Of a DNA stretch of 35,650 bases, positions 1-7,842 are shown piece after piece. Numbering within the stretch: position 1 is the first letter of the stretch; every line of letters starts with the position of its first letter. The DNA comes from Chthoniobacterales bacterium (GTDB lineage Bacteria; Verrucomicrobiota; Verrucomicrobiia; Chthoniobacterales; UBA10450): assembly GCA_003244145.1 (NCBI GenBank), contig QHBM01000079.1, forward strand, positions 1 through 35,650. Reading direction: 5' to 3'. Made by a program: the position numbers and the translations under genes. The notes below the pieces were generated by a model. It saw nothing but the letters and a program-made list of their open reading frames with translations. It did not search any database and was not told the DNA's origin.

Positions 1-846
1 GTCCTCCGCGTGCTCGATCGCTCGACCGTCAACCTCGATCTCGAGGCGCTCGGGATGCCCGATTACATCCACGATTACATCATCGACGTGATCAATCGGC
101 CGAACGGAATCTTCATCGTGACCGGCCCGACTGGCTCCGGGAAAACGACGACGCTTTATTCGTGTTTGCGCAAGATCAACACGATCGATTCAAAACTCCT
201 GACCGCGGAAGAACCGGTCGAATACGATCTCGAAGGCATCGTCCAGGTACCAGTCAACGAAGGCATCGGTCTGACCTTCGCGCGAATCTTACGTGCGTTT
301 TTGCGCCAGGATCCCGACCGAATCATGGTTGGTGAAACGCGAGATTTAGAAACCGCGCAGATTGCGATTCAAGCGTCGCTTACCGGACATCTTGTTTTCA
401 CGACCTTGCACACAAACGACGCACCCGGCGCGGTCACGCGAATGATCGACATGGGTGTCGAACCATTTCTCATTTCATCCACGCTCGAAGCAGTCCTCGG
501 TCAACGATTGCTGCGCAGCATCTGTGCGAATTGCCGCACCCCCTACGAACCTAGCCAGACGTTTCTCGATCAACTCGGACTTTCACGACGCGACATCGGC
601 GAGAAACAATTTTTCTACGGCAAAGGTTGTGAGGCGTGCAATCAGACCGGCTACAAAGGTCGCAAAGGTATTTACGAATTGATGAAGATCACTGATCCGA
701 TCCGCGAGTTGATTAACGAACGCGCGCCGACTGTTGTCTTGAAGCAAAAAGCAGTCGAGCTCGGTATGGTCACGCTCCGTCAGGATGGATTGCGCAGCAT
801 TTTCGAGGGCGACACCACCATCGAAGAAGTGCTGAAATACACTTGA
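1..846 (+). CDS. GspE/PilB-family secretion/pilus assembly ATPase, 3' part only
   Basis: This is the C-terminal 281 residues of a type II secretion or type IV pilus assembly ATPase; the frame is open to base 1, so the start lies outside the window. It would act as a cytoplasmic hexamer powering pilin or pseudopilin assembly. Seen in the partial protein: Walker [10 protein letters not shown] at about residues 42-50, the Asp-box/Walker B region [10 protein letters not shown] at 103-112, the His box [14 protein letters not shown] at 128-141, and a tetracysteine zinc motif (Cys175, 178, 210, 213) typical of GspE and PilB and absent from PilT. The zinc motif followed by the GRKGIYELM-type segment marks the C-terminal domain. 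Whether it is GspE or PilB cannot be decided without the N-terminal domains. It converges on the EPS locus and is not part of it. Confidence 0.93.
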   Translation, partial: VLRVLDRSTVNLDLEALGMPDYIHDYIIDVINRPNGIFIVTGPTGSGKTTTLYSCLRKINTIDSKLLTAEEPVEYDLEGIVQVPVNEGIGLTFARILRAFLRQDPDRIMVGETRDLETAQIAIQASLTGHLVFTTLHTNDAPGAVTRMIDMGVEPFLISSTLEAVLGQRLLRSICANCRTPYEPSQTFLDQLGLSRRDIGEKQFFYGKGCEACNQTGYKGRKGIYELMKITDPIRELINERAPTVVLKQKAVELGMVTLRQDGLRSIFEGDTTIEEVLKYT

Positions 847-848
847 AA

Positions 849-978
849 AAAATGACGAAATCCGAATGACCAAGCTCGAAACAATGAGGAATCACAAATG
901 ACGAGAAGTGACCGGCGCTTTTTCGGATTTCGAGCTTCGTCATTGTTTCGGATTTCGGTTTTCGGATTTCGTCATTTT
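849..978. repeat. Inverted repeat with 18-base perfect arms, dispersed-repeat-like
   Basis: Arms AAAATGACGAAATCCGAA (849-866) and its exact reverse complement (961-978) enclose about 94 bases that hold further partial copies of the same words (GAAATCCGAAA and CAATGACGAA types). It lies between two convergent genes and its right arm runs into the 3' end of the GT2 gene, giving that protein a repeat-coded tail. It may be a non-autonomous mobile or REP-like element. A role as a bidirectional terminator is possible, but there is no U-tract. Confidence 0.75.
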
Positions 979-1824
979 AGTTTTCAGCTCGTAGGTTTTC
1001 GCGACGGAAAGGAATTCATAGATGGCGTGCATTCGCGCGAAATAATAACCCTCCCGGCCGTCGAGAAAGCCCTTCTGCCAAACATAAATGTAAAGGAAAC
1101 GCAGGAGCGGACGGAAAGGCAGATGTTGCGAGAGCAGCTTCAATCTTCGCCGCCGTTCCACCGTGCCACTCCGAATCTGCGCGGCGCTGCCGGAGAGGCC
1201 GCGGTCGGCCGAGACCCGCGCTTCCCAGTTCGAATACCGGTTATGCTTTTCCACGAACACTTCCACGGACGGAAAAGCGTAATGATCCATCTCACAATGG
1301 AGACGGCCGGTGGGCCCCTGCACGATCACATGTTCGTGCACTTCGTTGTCTCCACTGTGCGTATTTACATCCGTTAGCTTTTCATATCGGCCTAACGAGT
1401 GGCGAAACAGGCGGAGGTTCCAGTTCGGATAATACGAATGCCGGAGCCAGCGGCCCATGAACATGAAATGCCGGTTAATCCAATATCCGGCGGTCTCACC
1501 CACGTTCGCGATCGCGCGGGCAAATTCTTCGCGCGCTTCTGGCGGCAAGACTTCGTCCGCGTCGAGGATGAAGATCCATTCATTGCGAAAGGGAAGGTGC
1601 TCGAGCGCCCAGTTCTTTTTCTTCGGCCACGTCCCACTGAAATCGAATTGCACCACCTGCGCGCCGTGGGCTTGCGCGATCTCGATCGAGCCATCCGTGC
1701 TCTGCGAATCGACCACGAAGATTTCGTCGACCCACTTCACCGAAGCAAGGCAACGCGGAAGATTCACCGCTTCGTTCTTGATCGGCACGATGACCGAGAC
1801 CGGCACTTTGGACTTCTCGCTCAT
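940..1824 (-). CDS. Glycosyltransferase family 2, WaaE/KdtX-like
   Basis: A 294-residue cytoplasmic GT-A-fold sugar transferase. The N-terminus VSVIVPIKNE (9-18), FVVDSQSTDGS (37-46 region) and the metal-binding DAD at 88-90 followed by E91 are the family 2 signature; the layout resembles the WaaE/KdtX group, which adds glucose to lipopolysaccharide core. Here, as the last gene of the EPS locus, it more likely adds a sugar to the repeat unit; the substrate is unknown. Its ATG overlaps the stop of the preceding FkbM gene by 4 bases, so it is probably translationally coupled. Odd point: the last 12 or so residues (KMTKSENRNPKQ) are read from the right arm of the inverted repeat at 849-978, so the native C-terminus was probably nearer residue 281. 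Confidence 0.9.
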   Translation of the reverse strand: MSEKSKVPVSVIVPIKNEAVNLPRCLASVKWVDEIFVVDSQSTDGSIEIAQAHGAQVVQFDFSGTWPKKKNWALEHLPFRNEWIFILDADEVLPPEAREEFARAIANVGETAGYWINRHFMFMGRWLRHSYYPNWNLRLFRHSLGRYEKLTDVNTHSGDNEVHEHVIVQGPTGRLHCEMDHYAFPSVEVFVEKHNRYSNWEARVSADRGLSGSAAQIRSGTVERRRRLKLLSQHLPFRPLLRFLYIYVWQKGFLDGREGYYFARMHAIYEFLSVAKTYELKTKMTKSENRNPKQ

Positions 1825-2696
1825 ACGGTGCGAAGGGCGATCGGATATCCCAGGCCGGCAAGAACATCGGCCACCCGTTGATCGAGATCCCGGGCGACCG
1901 CGAGGACGTTAACCGTCTCCGCGGAGATGGGCGTCCGCCGGTCAGAATCGAAGCAGTCGTACCCGAATTCATTCAGAAGGCCGAAGGTTTGCGGCCGGTC
2001 TCCGAAGATTTCGAGCAGGAGAATGGGACGATGCTGTGCCAGGAGATGCTGACCGCCTCGCAAGACGCGCAACTCCGCCCCCTCGACATCGATCTTCACC
2101 ACGAGTGGAGCTGGCCAGCCTTCCGCGATGAGGTGATCGAGAGTTACGGTCTCGACTTCAATTCCTCGCGGGACGGCGCCGTAGTGCGTGGTGTTGAAGG
2201 CGCCGGCCGCCGGTTCGAGAGTTCCCGTAGCACGAGAGATTTCATCGGCGAAAAAAGTCGTGCGGCCGACCTGGTCCGAAACCGCGCGCGGGACAATATC
2301 GTGCGCCACCAGGTTCCACGCCACGCTGGTCCGCCGGAGGCACTGGAGGTTTTTCGCGTCGGGCTCGAAAGACACGATGTGAAAATCGGGCCGGACATCA
2401 GCGCAAGACCAAGTGTAGAGGCCGATGTTCGCTCCGATGTCCCAAAACACTCCGCCCGTCGCCTCGGGCAGTGCGGCAAGAATCGCGATGAATGTTTGCC
2501 GAATGCTGTCTTCCTGGTGTTTCGGATCGGCGATTAACGACGCGTTGGAAATCAAGCAGAGGTAGATCGAGCGGGAAAGAAGCGGCGAATGCCAGCGGAT
2601 CAATGGATCGAATCTGCGTGAGATCGCGCGAAAGAGAAAACTTTTCCGTAAAGTATGCAGAGGATGAATGCGACCGACCGTTTCGATTAAATTCAT
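1821..2696 (-). CDS. FkbM-family SAM-dependent methyltransferase (first of two)
   Basis: A 291-residue class I methyltransferase. SAM-binding motif I is VFWDIGANIGLYT (83-95), followed by SFEPD at 109-113, and the family hallmark KIDVEGAELRVLRGG lies at 201-215. FkbM enzymes O-methylate hydroxyls, and in polysaccharide loci they usually cap or decorate sugars. It overlaps by 4 bases both the WcaF-like gene before it and the GT2 gene after it, so it belongs to the same transcript. The first 80 residues are poorly conserved and basic, as often in this family. The methylated position cannot be told from sequence. Confidence 0.9.
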   Translation of the reverse strand: MNLIETVGRIHPLHTLRKSFLFRAISRRFDPLIRWHSPLLSRSIYLCLISNASLIADPKHQEDSIRQTFIAILAALPEATGGVFWDIGANIGLYTWSCADVRPDFHIVSFEPDAKNLQCLRRTSVAWNLVAHDIVPRAVSDQVGRTTFFADEISRATGTLEPAAGAFNTTHYGAVPRGIEVETVTLDHLIAEGWPAPLVVKIDVEGAELRVLRGGQHLLAQHRPILLLEIFGDRPQTFGLLNEFGYDCFDSDRRTPISAETVNVLAVARDLDQRVADVLAGLGYPIALRTV

Positions 2697-3271
2697 CCTG
2701 CGGCAGTCGGTGTTCTCGGTCCCAGAACGCGGCAGGGATTGCCGGCCGCCATCACGTCGGGCGGAATGTCTCTCGTGACAACGGAACAGGCGCCGATCAC
2801 GCTCCGGGCGCCGATTGTGATGCCCGGCATGACAAAAGCCCGCGCGCCGACGAACGCGTCGTCGCCGATCGTGATTTTGGCCGTGACGAGTTGAAGCGCG
2901 GGGTGTGAAAAATCATGGGTGCCCGTGCTGAGATATGCTTCCTGCGCCACGGTCGCGCGCTCGCCGATTTCAATTTCGCCCAGGCTGTAGGCGTTAGCGC
3001 GATCGCCCAGGCAGGCGCGATCGCGCAACGTGAGATGCCACGGGATGGCGATGCGCGCGCGTTGGTGTACGAATGGTTTTCCCTCGATCGTGGCGCCAAA
3101 AACATCGAGCCAGAAGAGGCGCCAGGGGTTGAGGGGTTTCGGCGTCCAGACGCAAAAAACGAACCAGCAAAATTCCCAGAGCAAACGAAGCGCCCGGTCG
3201 CCCGGCGACCAAGGCGATTCCTGCGCGACGCTTTGCTCAGGTTTGACCGGTGTTTTTATCTCCATGCGCAA
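2693..3271 (-). CDS. WcaF-like hexapeptide-repeat acetyltransferase
   Basis: A 192-residue left-handed beta-helix acyltransferase resembling the putative colanic acid acetyltransferase WcaF. The region 64-165 shows the imperfect hexapeptide ladder (for example AKITIGDDAFVGARAFV from 131). STGTHDFS at 116-123 carries the likely catalytic His119, and the C-terminus has the usual GNPCRVL. It probably transfers acetyl from acetyl-CoA to a sugar of the repeat unit or its lipid-linked precursor. A hydrophobic, Trp-rich stretch (30-60) precedes the helix, as in WcaF relatives, and may touch the membrane. A second ATG two codons downstream is an alternative start. It overlaps the FkbM gene by 4 bases and is separated from the upstream GT4 gene by 53 bases of repeat-like DNA. 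Confidence 0.88.
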   Translation of the reverse strand: MRMEIKTPVKPEQSVAQESPWSPGDRALRLLWEFCWFVFCVWTPKPLNPWRLFWLDVFGATIEGKPFVHQRARIAIPWHLTLRDRACLGDRANAYSLGEIEIGERATVAQEAYLSTGTHDFSHPALQLVTAKITIGDDAFVGARAFVMPGITIGARSVIGACSVVTRDIPPDVMAAGNPCRVLGPRTPTAAG

Positions 3272-3324
3272 TTAAAAGGTAACTGGTTAAAAGCAGAAAG
3301 GCAGCCACGGATAAACAGGGATTC
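3272..3324. repeat. Repeat-like spacer inside the EPS operon
   Basis: One of the few sizeable gaps in an otherwise overlapping operon. Read on the minus strand it contains GAATCCCTGTTTATCCGTGG, which resembles the 'ATCTGTGTTTATCCGTGG' type dispersed repeats I recall from Verrucomicrobiota and Planctomycetota genomes. It is degenerate and appears once here, so the assignment rests on recollection. Confidence 0.35.
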
Positions 3325-4491
3325 TCACTGATAGGATTGGCGGATGATTTCGAGCAGCGAATCGGTGGCACGCTCGATCTCGAACCGTTCCGCGAAGGAC
3401 TTCCTGGCATTGTCTTTCATCGCCATCCGAGCATCGGGCCCGGTAGCCAACCAGCGTTTCAACAAAGCAATCGTTCCTGGGAGATCATCATTTTCAACAT
3501 AGCCGGCGCAGTCCGCTTCGATTTCGCGCCAGATGTTCACCTTGTTGGAGATGAGCACGGGCGTCCCGCAAGCGAGCGCTTCCGCGACGGCGATCCCAAA
3601 ATTCTCCTGGTGAGATGGCAGAATGAACGCATCCGCGGCACTGAACGCGCCCCATTTCCGGCTACCGGTAAGCATTCCAGTAAACGTGATCGAGCCGTCA
3701 TCCTTCGTCGCCGCCCCAGCCAGCCGCTGCAAGTGGCGCAGGTATTCTTCGTCCGCACAAGGCCCTGCCAAAACCAGGTGCGGCGCATGCACAGGAGAAG
3801 AATTTCGGATCGCGGCGAATGCTTCGATGAGCAGCTCGCATCCTTTTTTAACGTGCAGACGACTGAGGAACAGAAACAGATGCTTTTCGCGGAGCTCTGG
3901 ATATGGGCCGAAGAAATCCTCGCGCGCTTTTTCCAAATCCACGGCGGGCGCGGCGGTCCCGTAATTCACCACCACTTCGCGGCAGCGATAAAGCGCGAAA
4001 GATTCGCGGGCCAGACGCCGTTCCTCTTCCGAAGTGAAAAGGACGGCGGCCGCATCGCGCAGGACGCGGTATTCCGCCCAGGGCCAATAGAGCAGTTTCT
4101 TCAAATGTTTGAGCGGATAGGTCCGCTTGAACCAGGGATCGAGCATGCCGTGCGGAAAAACGAAGTAGGGGGTGTTACTCCCGCGCAAAGCGCGCCAGAC
4201 GCCGAAGCTGTTGTATTGCCAGATGCCGTGCACGATCACCGCCTGGAAAAGCGAGCGGCGCTCTCTCACCCATCGCGAAAAGGCGGGCGCGTATCCATAA
4301 CTGCTTCGCCCGGGGCCGAGCGCATGCACGGGCACGGGGAAAGCGCGCACCCAGGGATCGCCCGGTGCATCCAGCGAAATGATCTCCACGACATGACCGC
4401 GCCGGGAAAGAATCGCGGATGATTGCTTAACGGATTCGATCGGGCCGCCGAGGGCCGGATTAACGGTGTGAATGGCTCGAAGAATTTTCAT
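3325..4491 (-). CDS. Glycosyltransferase family 4 (GT-B fold)
   Basis: A 388-residue retaining GT-B enzyme. The N-terminal nucleotide-sugar acceptor half starts MKILRAIHTVNPALGGPIE, with the usual GG loop near 15. The C-terminal donor domain begins near LFLFLSRLHVKKG (205-217) and carries the EX7E pair Glu296/Glu304 in ENFGIAVAE, followed by ALACGTPVLIS. HGMLDPWFK at 114-122 is common in EPS-cluster GT4 enzymes. The frame is open 33 codons further upstream, but that part is low-complexity and lies within the end of the asparagine-synthase gene; the ATG at 4491 fits the family start and gives a 32-base overlap with that gene. Sugar specificity is unknown. Confidence 0.9.
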   Translation of the reverse strand: MKILRAIHTVNPALGGPIESVKQSSAILSRRGHVVEIISLDAPGDPWVRAFPVPVHALGPGRSSYGYAPAFSRWVRERRSLFQAVIVHGIWQYNSFGVWRALRGSNTPYFVFPHGMLDPWFKRTYPLKHLKKLLYWPWAEYRVLRDAAAVLFTSEEERRLARESFALYRCREVVVNYGTAAPAVDLEKAREDFFGPYPELREKHLFLFLSRLHVKKGCELLIEAFAAIRNSSPVHAPHLVLAGPCADEEYLRHLQRLAGAATKDDGSITFTGMLTGSRKWGAFSAADAFILPSHQENFGIAVAEALACGTPVLISNKVNIWREIEADCAGYVENDDLPGTIALLKRWLATGPDARMAMKDNARKSFAERFEIERATDSLLEIIRQSYQ

Positions 4492-6277
4492 CCGCAGAGC
4501 GAAACAGATCCCACCGTTTCGCGTAATGACCGAGAACAACGATGCTCCACAAACGCGTCCAGTGCAGGCGATCGCGACGAAATGCTTCACTCATTTCGTT
4601 GACGAAACTTTGCGGGAGGATCTCGCGCGTCCTCGTTTCGCGGAGGCCGTCATTCACAAATGAGGCAAGCGGCCCCCGCATCCAAGGTTTCATCGGCAAG
4701 ACGAAGCCGGCCTTCGGACGTTCATAAACGGAAGCGGGAAGGAGATCGCGGCACGCTTCTACGAGCAGCCCTTTCACACCCGGATATCGTTTCTTCGCGG
4801 CGGCGGGAAGTCCGAGGACATACTCGACCAGCTCGTGATCGAGAAACGGAACCCGCATTTCGAGAGAGACGGCCATGCTCATCTGGTCCGCGTCCCGCAA
4901 TAGCATCCGGCGCATGTAGCCGGTAAGTTCCGCCCAACTCACCCGCGCAAAATCGTCCGGTAACTCCACCGGACAATCGAAGGCGGTGGGCGCAAGCGGA
5001 AGGCCTGCCCGATGGATCATCTCGTCTGTGAAAAAACGCCGGCGCCATCGGGCGAGTTCGCCAGCATCTGTCGTCGCGGGAAGATCGGCCAGGCGGTCGC
5101 CGAGTCGCGCGGCGCGGCCGAGGGTCTTGCGCAATGGCCGCGGTAGACGGGCGATGAGTTGCAGCCGAGGCACGTCCCGGAAACTGGGATAACCGCCGAA
5201 GAGCTCGTCGCCACCGAGACCTGATAAGGCGACTTTCACTCCGTGCGCCGCGACGGCGCGCGAGACGATGAAGGTGTTGATCGCGTCCACCGAAGGGAGA
5301 TCGAGTTTCGCCACCGCTTCGGTGACGGAGTGGATCACCTCCTCTTCGGAAAGCTGAATGCGGTGATGGTCCGTTCCGTAACGTTGGGCAATTTCCTGCG
5401 CGATCGCGGTCTCATCGAATTCCGCCAGGTCGAAACCAACCGAGTAGGTCTGGAGTTTGTTCTCCAGTTTTTGCGCGGCAATCGCGGTGACGATGGACGA
5501 ATCAATTCCTCCGCTGAGGAAGCTGGCGACGGGAACGTCCGAAAGAAGATGTTCGTCCACCGCGCGCTCGATCAGCTCGCGCAATCTCAGCAGAACGTTC
5601 TCAACCGGCGAAACGAAAGTTTTCCGCGCAGGCCAATATCGCCAGATTTTTTGTTTTCCATCAGATCCTATCGTCATGGCGTGGCCGGCAGGAAGGACGT
5701 GGATGTCTGGAAAAAGGAGTTGGCGCTCAGGAGACGCGCCCCATTGCAGATAAGCGGAGATGGACTCTGCGTCGATCTGCTGCGACGCGCCGGCGAACAT
5801 TTTCACTTCCGACGCGACGCGCACGCTTTCGCGATCGGCCGTGTAGTAAAGCGGTTTGATCCCGAGACGATCGCGAGCCAAAAATATTTCCTTTCGCGCG
5901 GCATCATAGATCGCGAACGCAAACATGCCTTTCAGGTGCTGGACGACTTCATGGCCCCAGCGCGCGTAGCCCTGCAAGAGCGTTTCGGTATCGCTGGTCC
6001 CGCGCCAATCCACGTCCGGCCCCAATCGCTCCCGCAAGGCACGATGATTATAAATCTCTCCGTTCACGACCAGGACGTTGCCTGTGGCCGGGTCCGTCAT
6101 CGGTTGCGCACCCTTGGGCGAAAGATCTACGATCGCGAGCCGTCTACTTCCGAACCAGCAACGGCCATCGGGTGAGGTCCATTCCCCGGAAGAGTCGGGG
6201 CCGCGATGGTGGATGAGGCGAAGATCGAGCGGCGTGGCGCGGCCGGAGGAATTAAAGTGAAGAGCGATGCCGCACAT
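4460..6277 (-). CDS. asnB: Asparagine synthase-like glutamine amidotransferase
   Basis: A 605-residue AsnB-type enzyme. Cys2, exposed after Met removal, is the N-terminal glutaminase nucleophile (MCGIALHF); RGPDSSG at 25-31, NGEIYNH at 72-78 and RDRLGIKPLYY at 135-145 are glutaminase-domain landmarks. The ATP pyrophosphatase loop SGGIDSS is at 255-261, and the C-terminal synthetase domain is full length. The reaction is glutamine-dependent, ATP-driven amide transfer, classically making asparagine. Such genes are common inside EPS and O-antigen loci, where they may amidate sugar carboxylates; that role is inferred from position only. It sits 30 bases after the second FkbM gene and overlaps the next GT4 gene. 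Confidence 0.92.
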   Translation of the reverse strand: MCGIALHFNSSGRATPLDLRLIHHRGPDSSGEWTSPDGRCWFGSRRLAIVDLSPKGAQPMTDPATGNVLVVNGEIYNHRALRERLGPDVDWRGTSDTETLLQGYARWGHEVVQHLKGMFAFAIYDAARKEIFLARDRLGIKPLYYTADRESVRVASEVKMFAGASQQIDAESISAYLQWGASPERQLLFPDIHVLPAGHAMTIGSDGKQKIWRYWPARKTFVSPVENVLLRLRELIERAVDEHLLSDVPVASFLSGGIDSSIVTAIAAQKLENKLQTYSVGFDLAEFDETAIAQEIAQRYGTDHHRIQLSEEEVIHSVTEAVAKLDLPSVDAINTFIVSRAVAAHGVKVALSGLGGDELFGGYPSFRDVPRLQLIARLPRPLRKTLGRAARLGDRLADLPATTDAGELARWRRRFFTDEMIHRAGLPLAPTAFDCPVELPDDFARVSWAELTGYMRRMLLRDADQMSMAVSLEMRVPFLDHELVEYVLGLPAAAKKRYPGVKGLLVEACRDLLPASVYERPKAGFVLPMKPWMRGPLASFVNDGLRETRTREILPQSFVNEMSEAFRRDRLHWTRLWSIVVLGHYAKRWDLFRSADENSSSHSHR

Positions 6278-6307
6278 GTTGGATTATCGCAAGCGCGGGC
6301 GTCTCGT

Positions 6308-7168
6308 TTACCTGGCCACGACGTGGTAAATGCCGAGCGGTGAGCCGTGCACATCGGCGGCCTTCACTTCCGCGCCTCCGTAAGTGAAAAAGGAGTAACC
6401 ACACTGCTGGAGAAACTCGACGACACTTTTCGGGGAAAGTTTTCGTTGCTCCAGGTAATTCAGATGGAGTTCGAGAAAGATCGTTGGCCGGTGCCGGGAC
6501 AAGAATGAGAGCGATCCCTTGATCGCTTCGTATTCATAACCTTCGACATCGATCTTGATAAAATCCGGGACAACTTTGAGGCGGGCCGAGGCGCCATCGA
6601 TGCTCTCGATCGCAACGTCGATGGATTCGGGCGCGGACCACATGGTATGATCAAAGTGGCGGCTCTGGACGAACCCACCTACGGGATCCATCAGCATCGC
6701 GGCCGTGCCGTTCGCTTCCCCAATGCCGATCTGGTTCACATTCATTCGCTCGCCGAATTGATTTAACTCGCGGATTTCAGCCAGCCGTTGGTTCAGCGCG
6801 GGAGAAGGTTCGAAACTGAAAACCCGATTGCCAGGATTCGCCGCGCACCAGAGCGTGGAGATCAGTCCGCAATGCGCGCCGATGTCGAACAAGACGCCGC
6901 CCGGATCGCGCGCCATCTGCGCAATGGCGGCAAATTCCGCGCGGCCCTCGAACGACGTCGCATAATGGGTCAGGTCAGCTTTGCAGAGGATGGGCGCGGA
7001 AAAGGAGAACGCATCATCCACGTTGCAAACAATCGCGGAAGGCGATTCGTCCAGCATCAACCGGGTATCTACCCGGTCGATCGATTGTCCTAAAAAATGG
7101 CGCTTGGCCCGTTCCCGAAAGCTGCCCGGTAAGAGCCGGCCCAGTTTGCGAATGGTGGACCGTTTCAT
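6308..7168 (-). CDS. FkbM-family SAM-dependent methyltransferase (second of two)
   Basis: A 286-residue methyltransferase with motif I VLFDIGAHCGLIS (92-104), FSFEPS at 117-122 and FIKIDVEGYEYEAIKGS at 203-219. It is clearly of the same family as the one at 1821-2696 but divergent, so the two probably methylate different positions rather than being a recent duplication. It starts 8 bases after the hexapeptide acyltransferase, in the same operon. The N-terminal 60 residues are basic and of no recognised fold. Confidence 0.9.
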   Translation of the reverse strand: MKRSTIRKLGRLLPGSFRERAKRHFLGQSIDRVDTRLMLDESPSAIVCNVDDAFSFSAPILCKADLTHYATSFEGRAEFAAIAQMARDPGGVLFDIGAHCGLISTLWCAANPGNRVFSFEPSPALNQRLAEIRELNQFGERMNVNQIGIGEANGTAAMLMDPVGGFVQSRHFDHTMWSAPESIDVAIESIDGASARLKVVPDFIKIDVEGYEYEAIKGSLSFLSRHRPTIFLELHLNYLEQRKLSPKSVVEFLQQCGYSFFTYGGAEVKAADVHGSPLGIYHVVAR

Positions 7169-7176
7169 TTATGAGG

Positions 7177-7842
7177 TCACCAGACGAATCCTTCGCTGCG
7201 GCGAAAATATTCCATCTCCGGCGATAGTTCCTTCAAGGGCTTCGCCGGAACTCCGGCATAAAGCCGATAAGGCTCATCCCACTTTTTGTTCAAAAGCGAT
7301 TGCGCGCCCAGGACGGAGTGGTGCGGCAAACTGCTGCCGCCGAGCATCACCGAATTCGTGCCGGTAAAACAATATTCGCCGATGTCGATCGGCTCCGCGG
7401 TCTGCCGGCCCGCCGCAAGATCGATGGTGTGGGTGATGAGCTGCGAGCGAAATCCGCCGATGGTCGCGAAGGCGCCGATGCGTACGCGCGCGGTGCAATC
7501 GATCAAATGCCGGCTGCTGATGCCGGAGTGTGTTTCCAGGATCAATTCCGGGTGGCGATCGGTTTGATGCGCGAAGTGCCGGCTGGCGCCAGTGGGAAAA
7601 CCGGTAATCCAATTCAGTTGGCCGATGATCGCGTGCGCGCCCAGATGAAGCAGGTCGATGTTCTTGCAGAGCGTGAGATGGCCGATGCGCGCTCCTTCTT
7701 CCAACACGAGGCGGCGCGGGAAAATCCAGGCAAACCCAATGTGACTGCCAGGATGAATCGAATAGCCAAACTGTTTCTCCAAGAGCGAGCGCCGCATCGC
7801 CCATGGCAGCAGAACGGAAAAAAACATCAGAAGCTTTTTCAT
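7177..7842 (-). CDS. Hexapeptide-repeat acyltransferase
   Basis: A 221-residue left-handed beta-helix protein of the acetyl/acyltransferase superfamily. The hexapeptide pattern runs from IHPGSHIG (29-36) through ARIGHLTL, ARVRIGAFATIGG (118-130) and IDIGEYCFTGTNSVMLGGS (152-170), and ends with the cap YAGVPAKPLKEL (195-206). The N-terminal hydrophobic stretch LLMFFSVLLPW may be a membrane anchor or contact. It is probably a second O- or N-acyl decoration enzyme besides the WcaF-like one; it is not obviously a WcaF or a serine acetyltransferase. Its ATG overlaps the stop of the preceding GT4 gene by 4 bases. Confidence 0.85.
   Translation of the reverse strand: MKKLLMFFSVLLPWAMRRSLLEKQFGYSIHPGSHIGFAWIFPRRLVLEEGARIGHLTLCKNIDLLHLGAHAIIGQLNWITGFPTGASRHFAHQTDRHPELILETHSGISSRHLIDCTARVRIGAFATIGGFRSQLITHTIDLAAGRQTAEPIDIGEYCFTGTNSVMLGGSSLPHHSVLGAQSLLNKKWDEPYRLYAGVPAKPLKELSPEMEYFRRSEGFVW

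Noticed and set aside
3337-4422. A 361-codon plus-strand frame opposite a GT4 gene.
   Set aside because: No family features; the minus-strand gene has the full GT4 signature including the EX7E pair.
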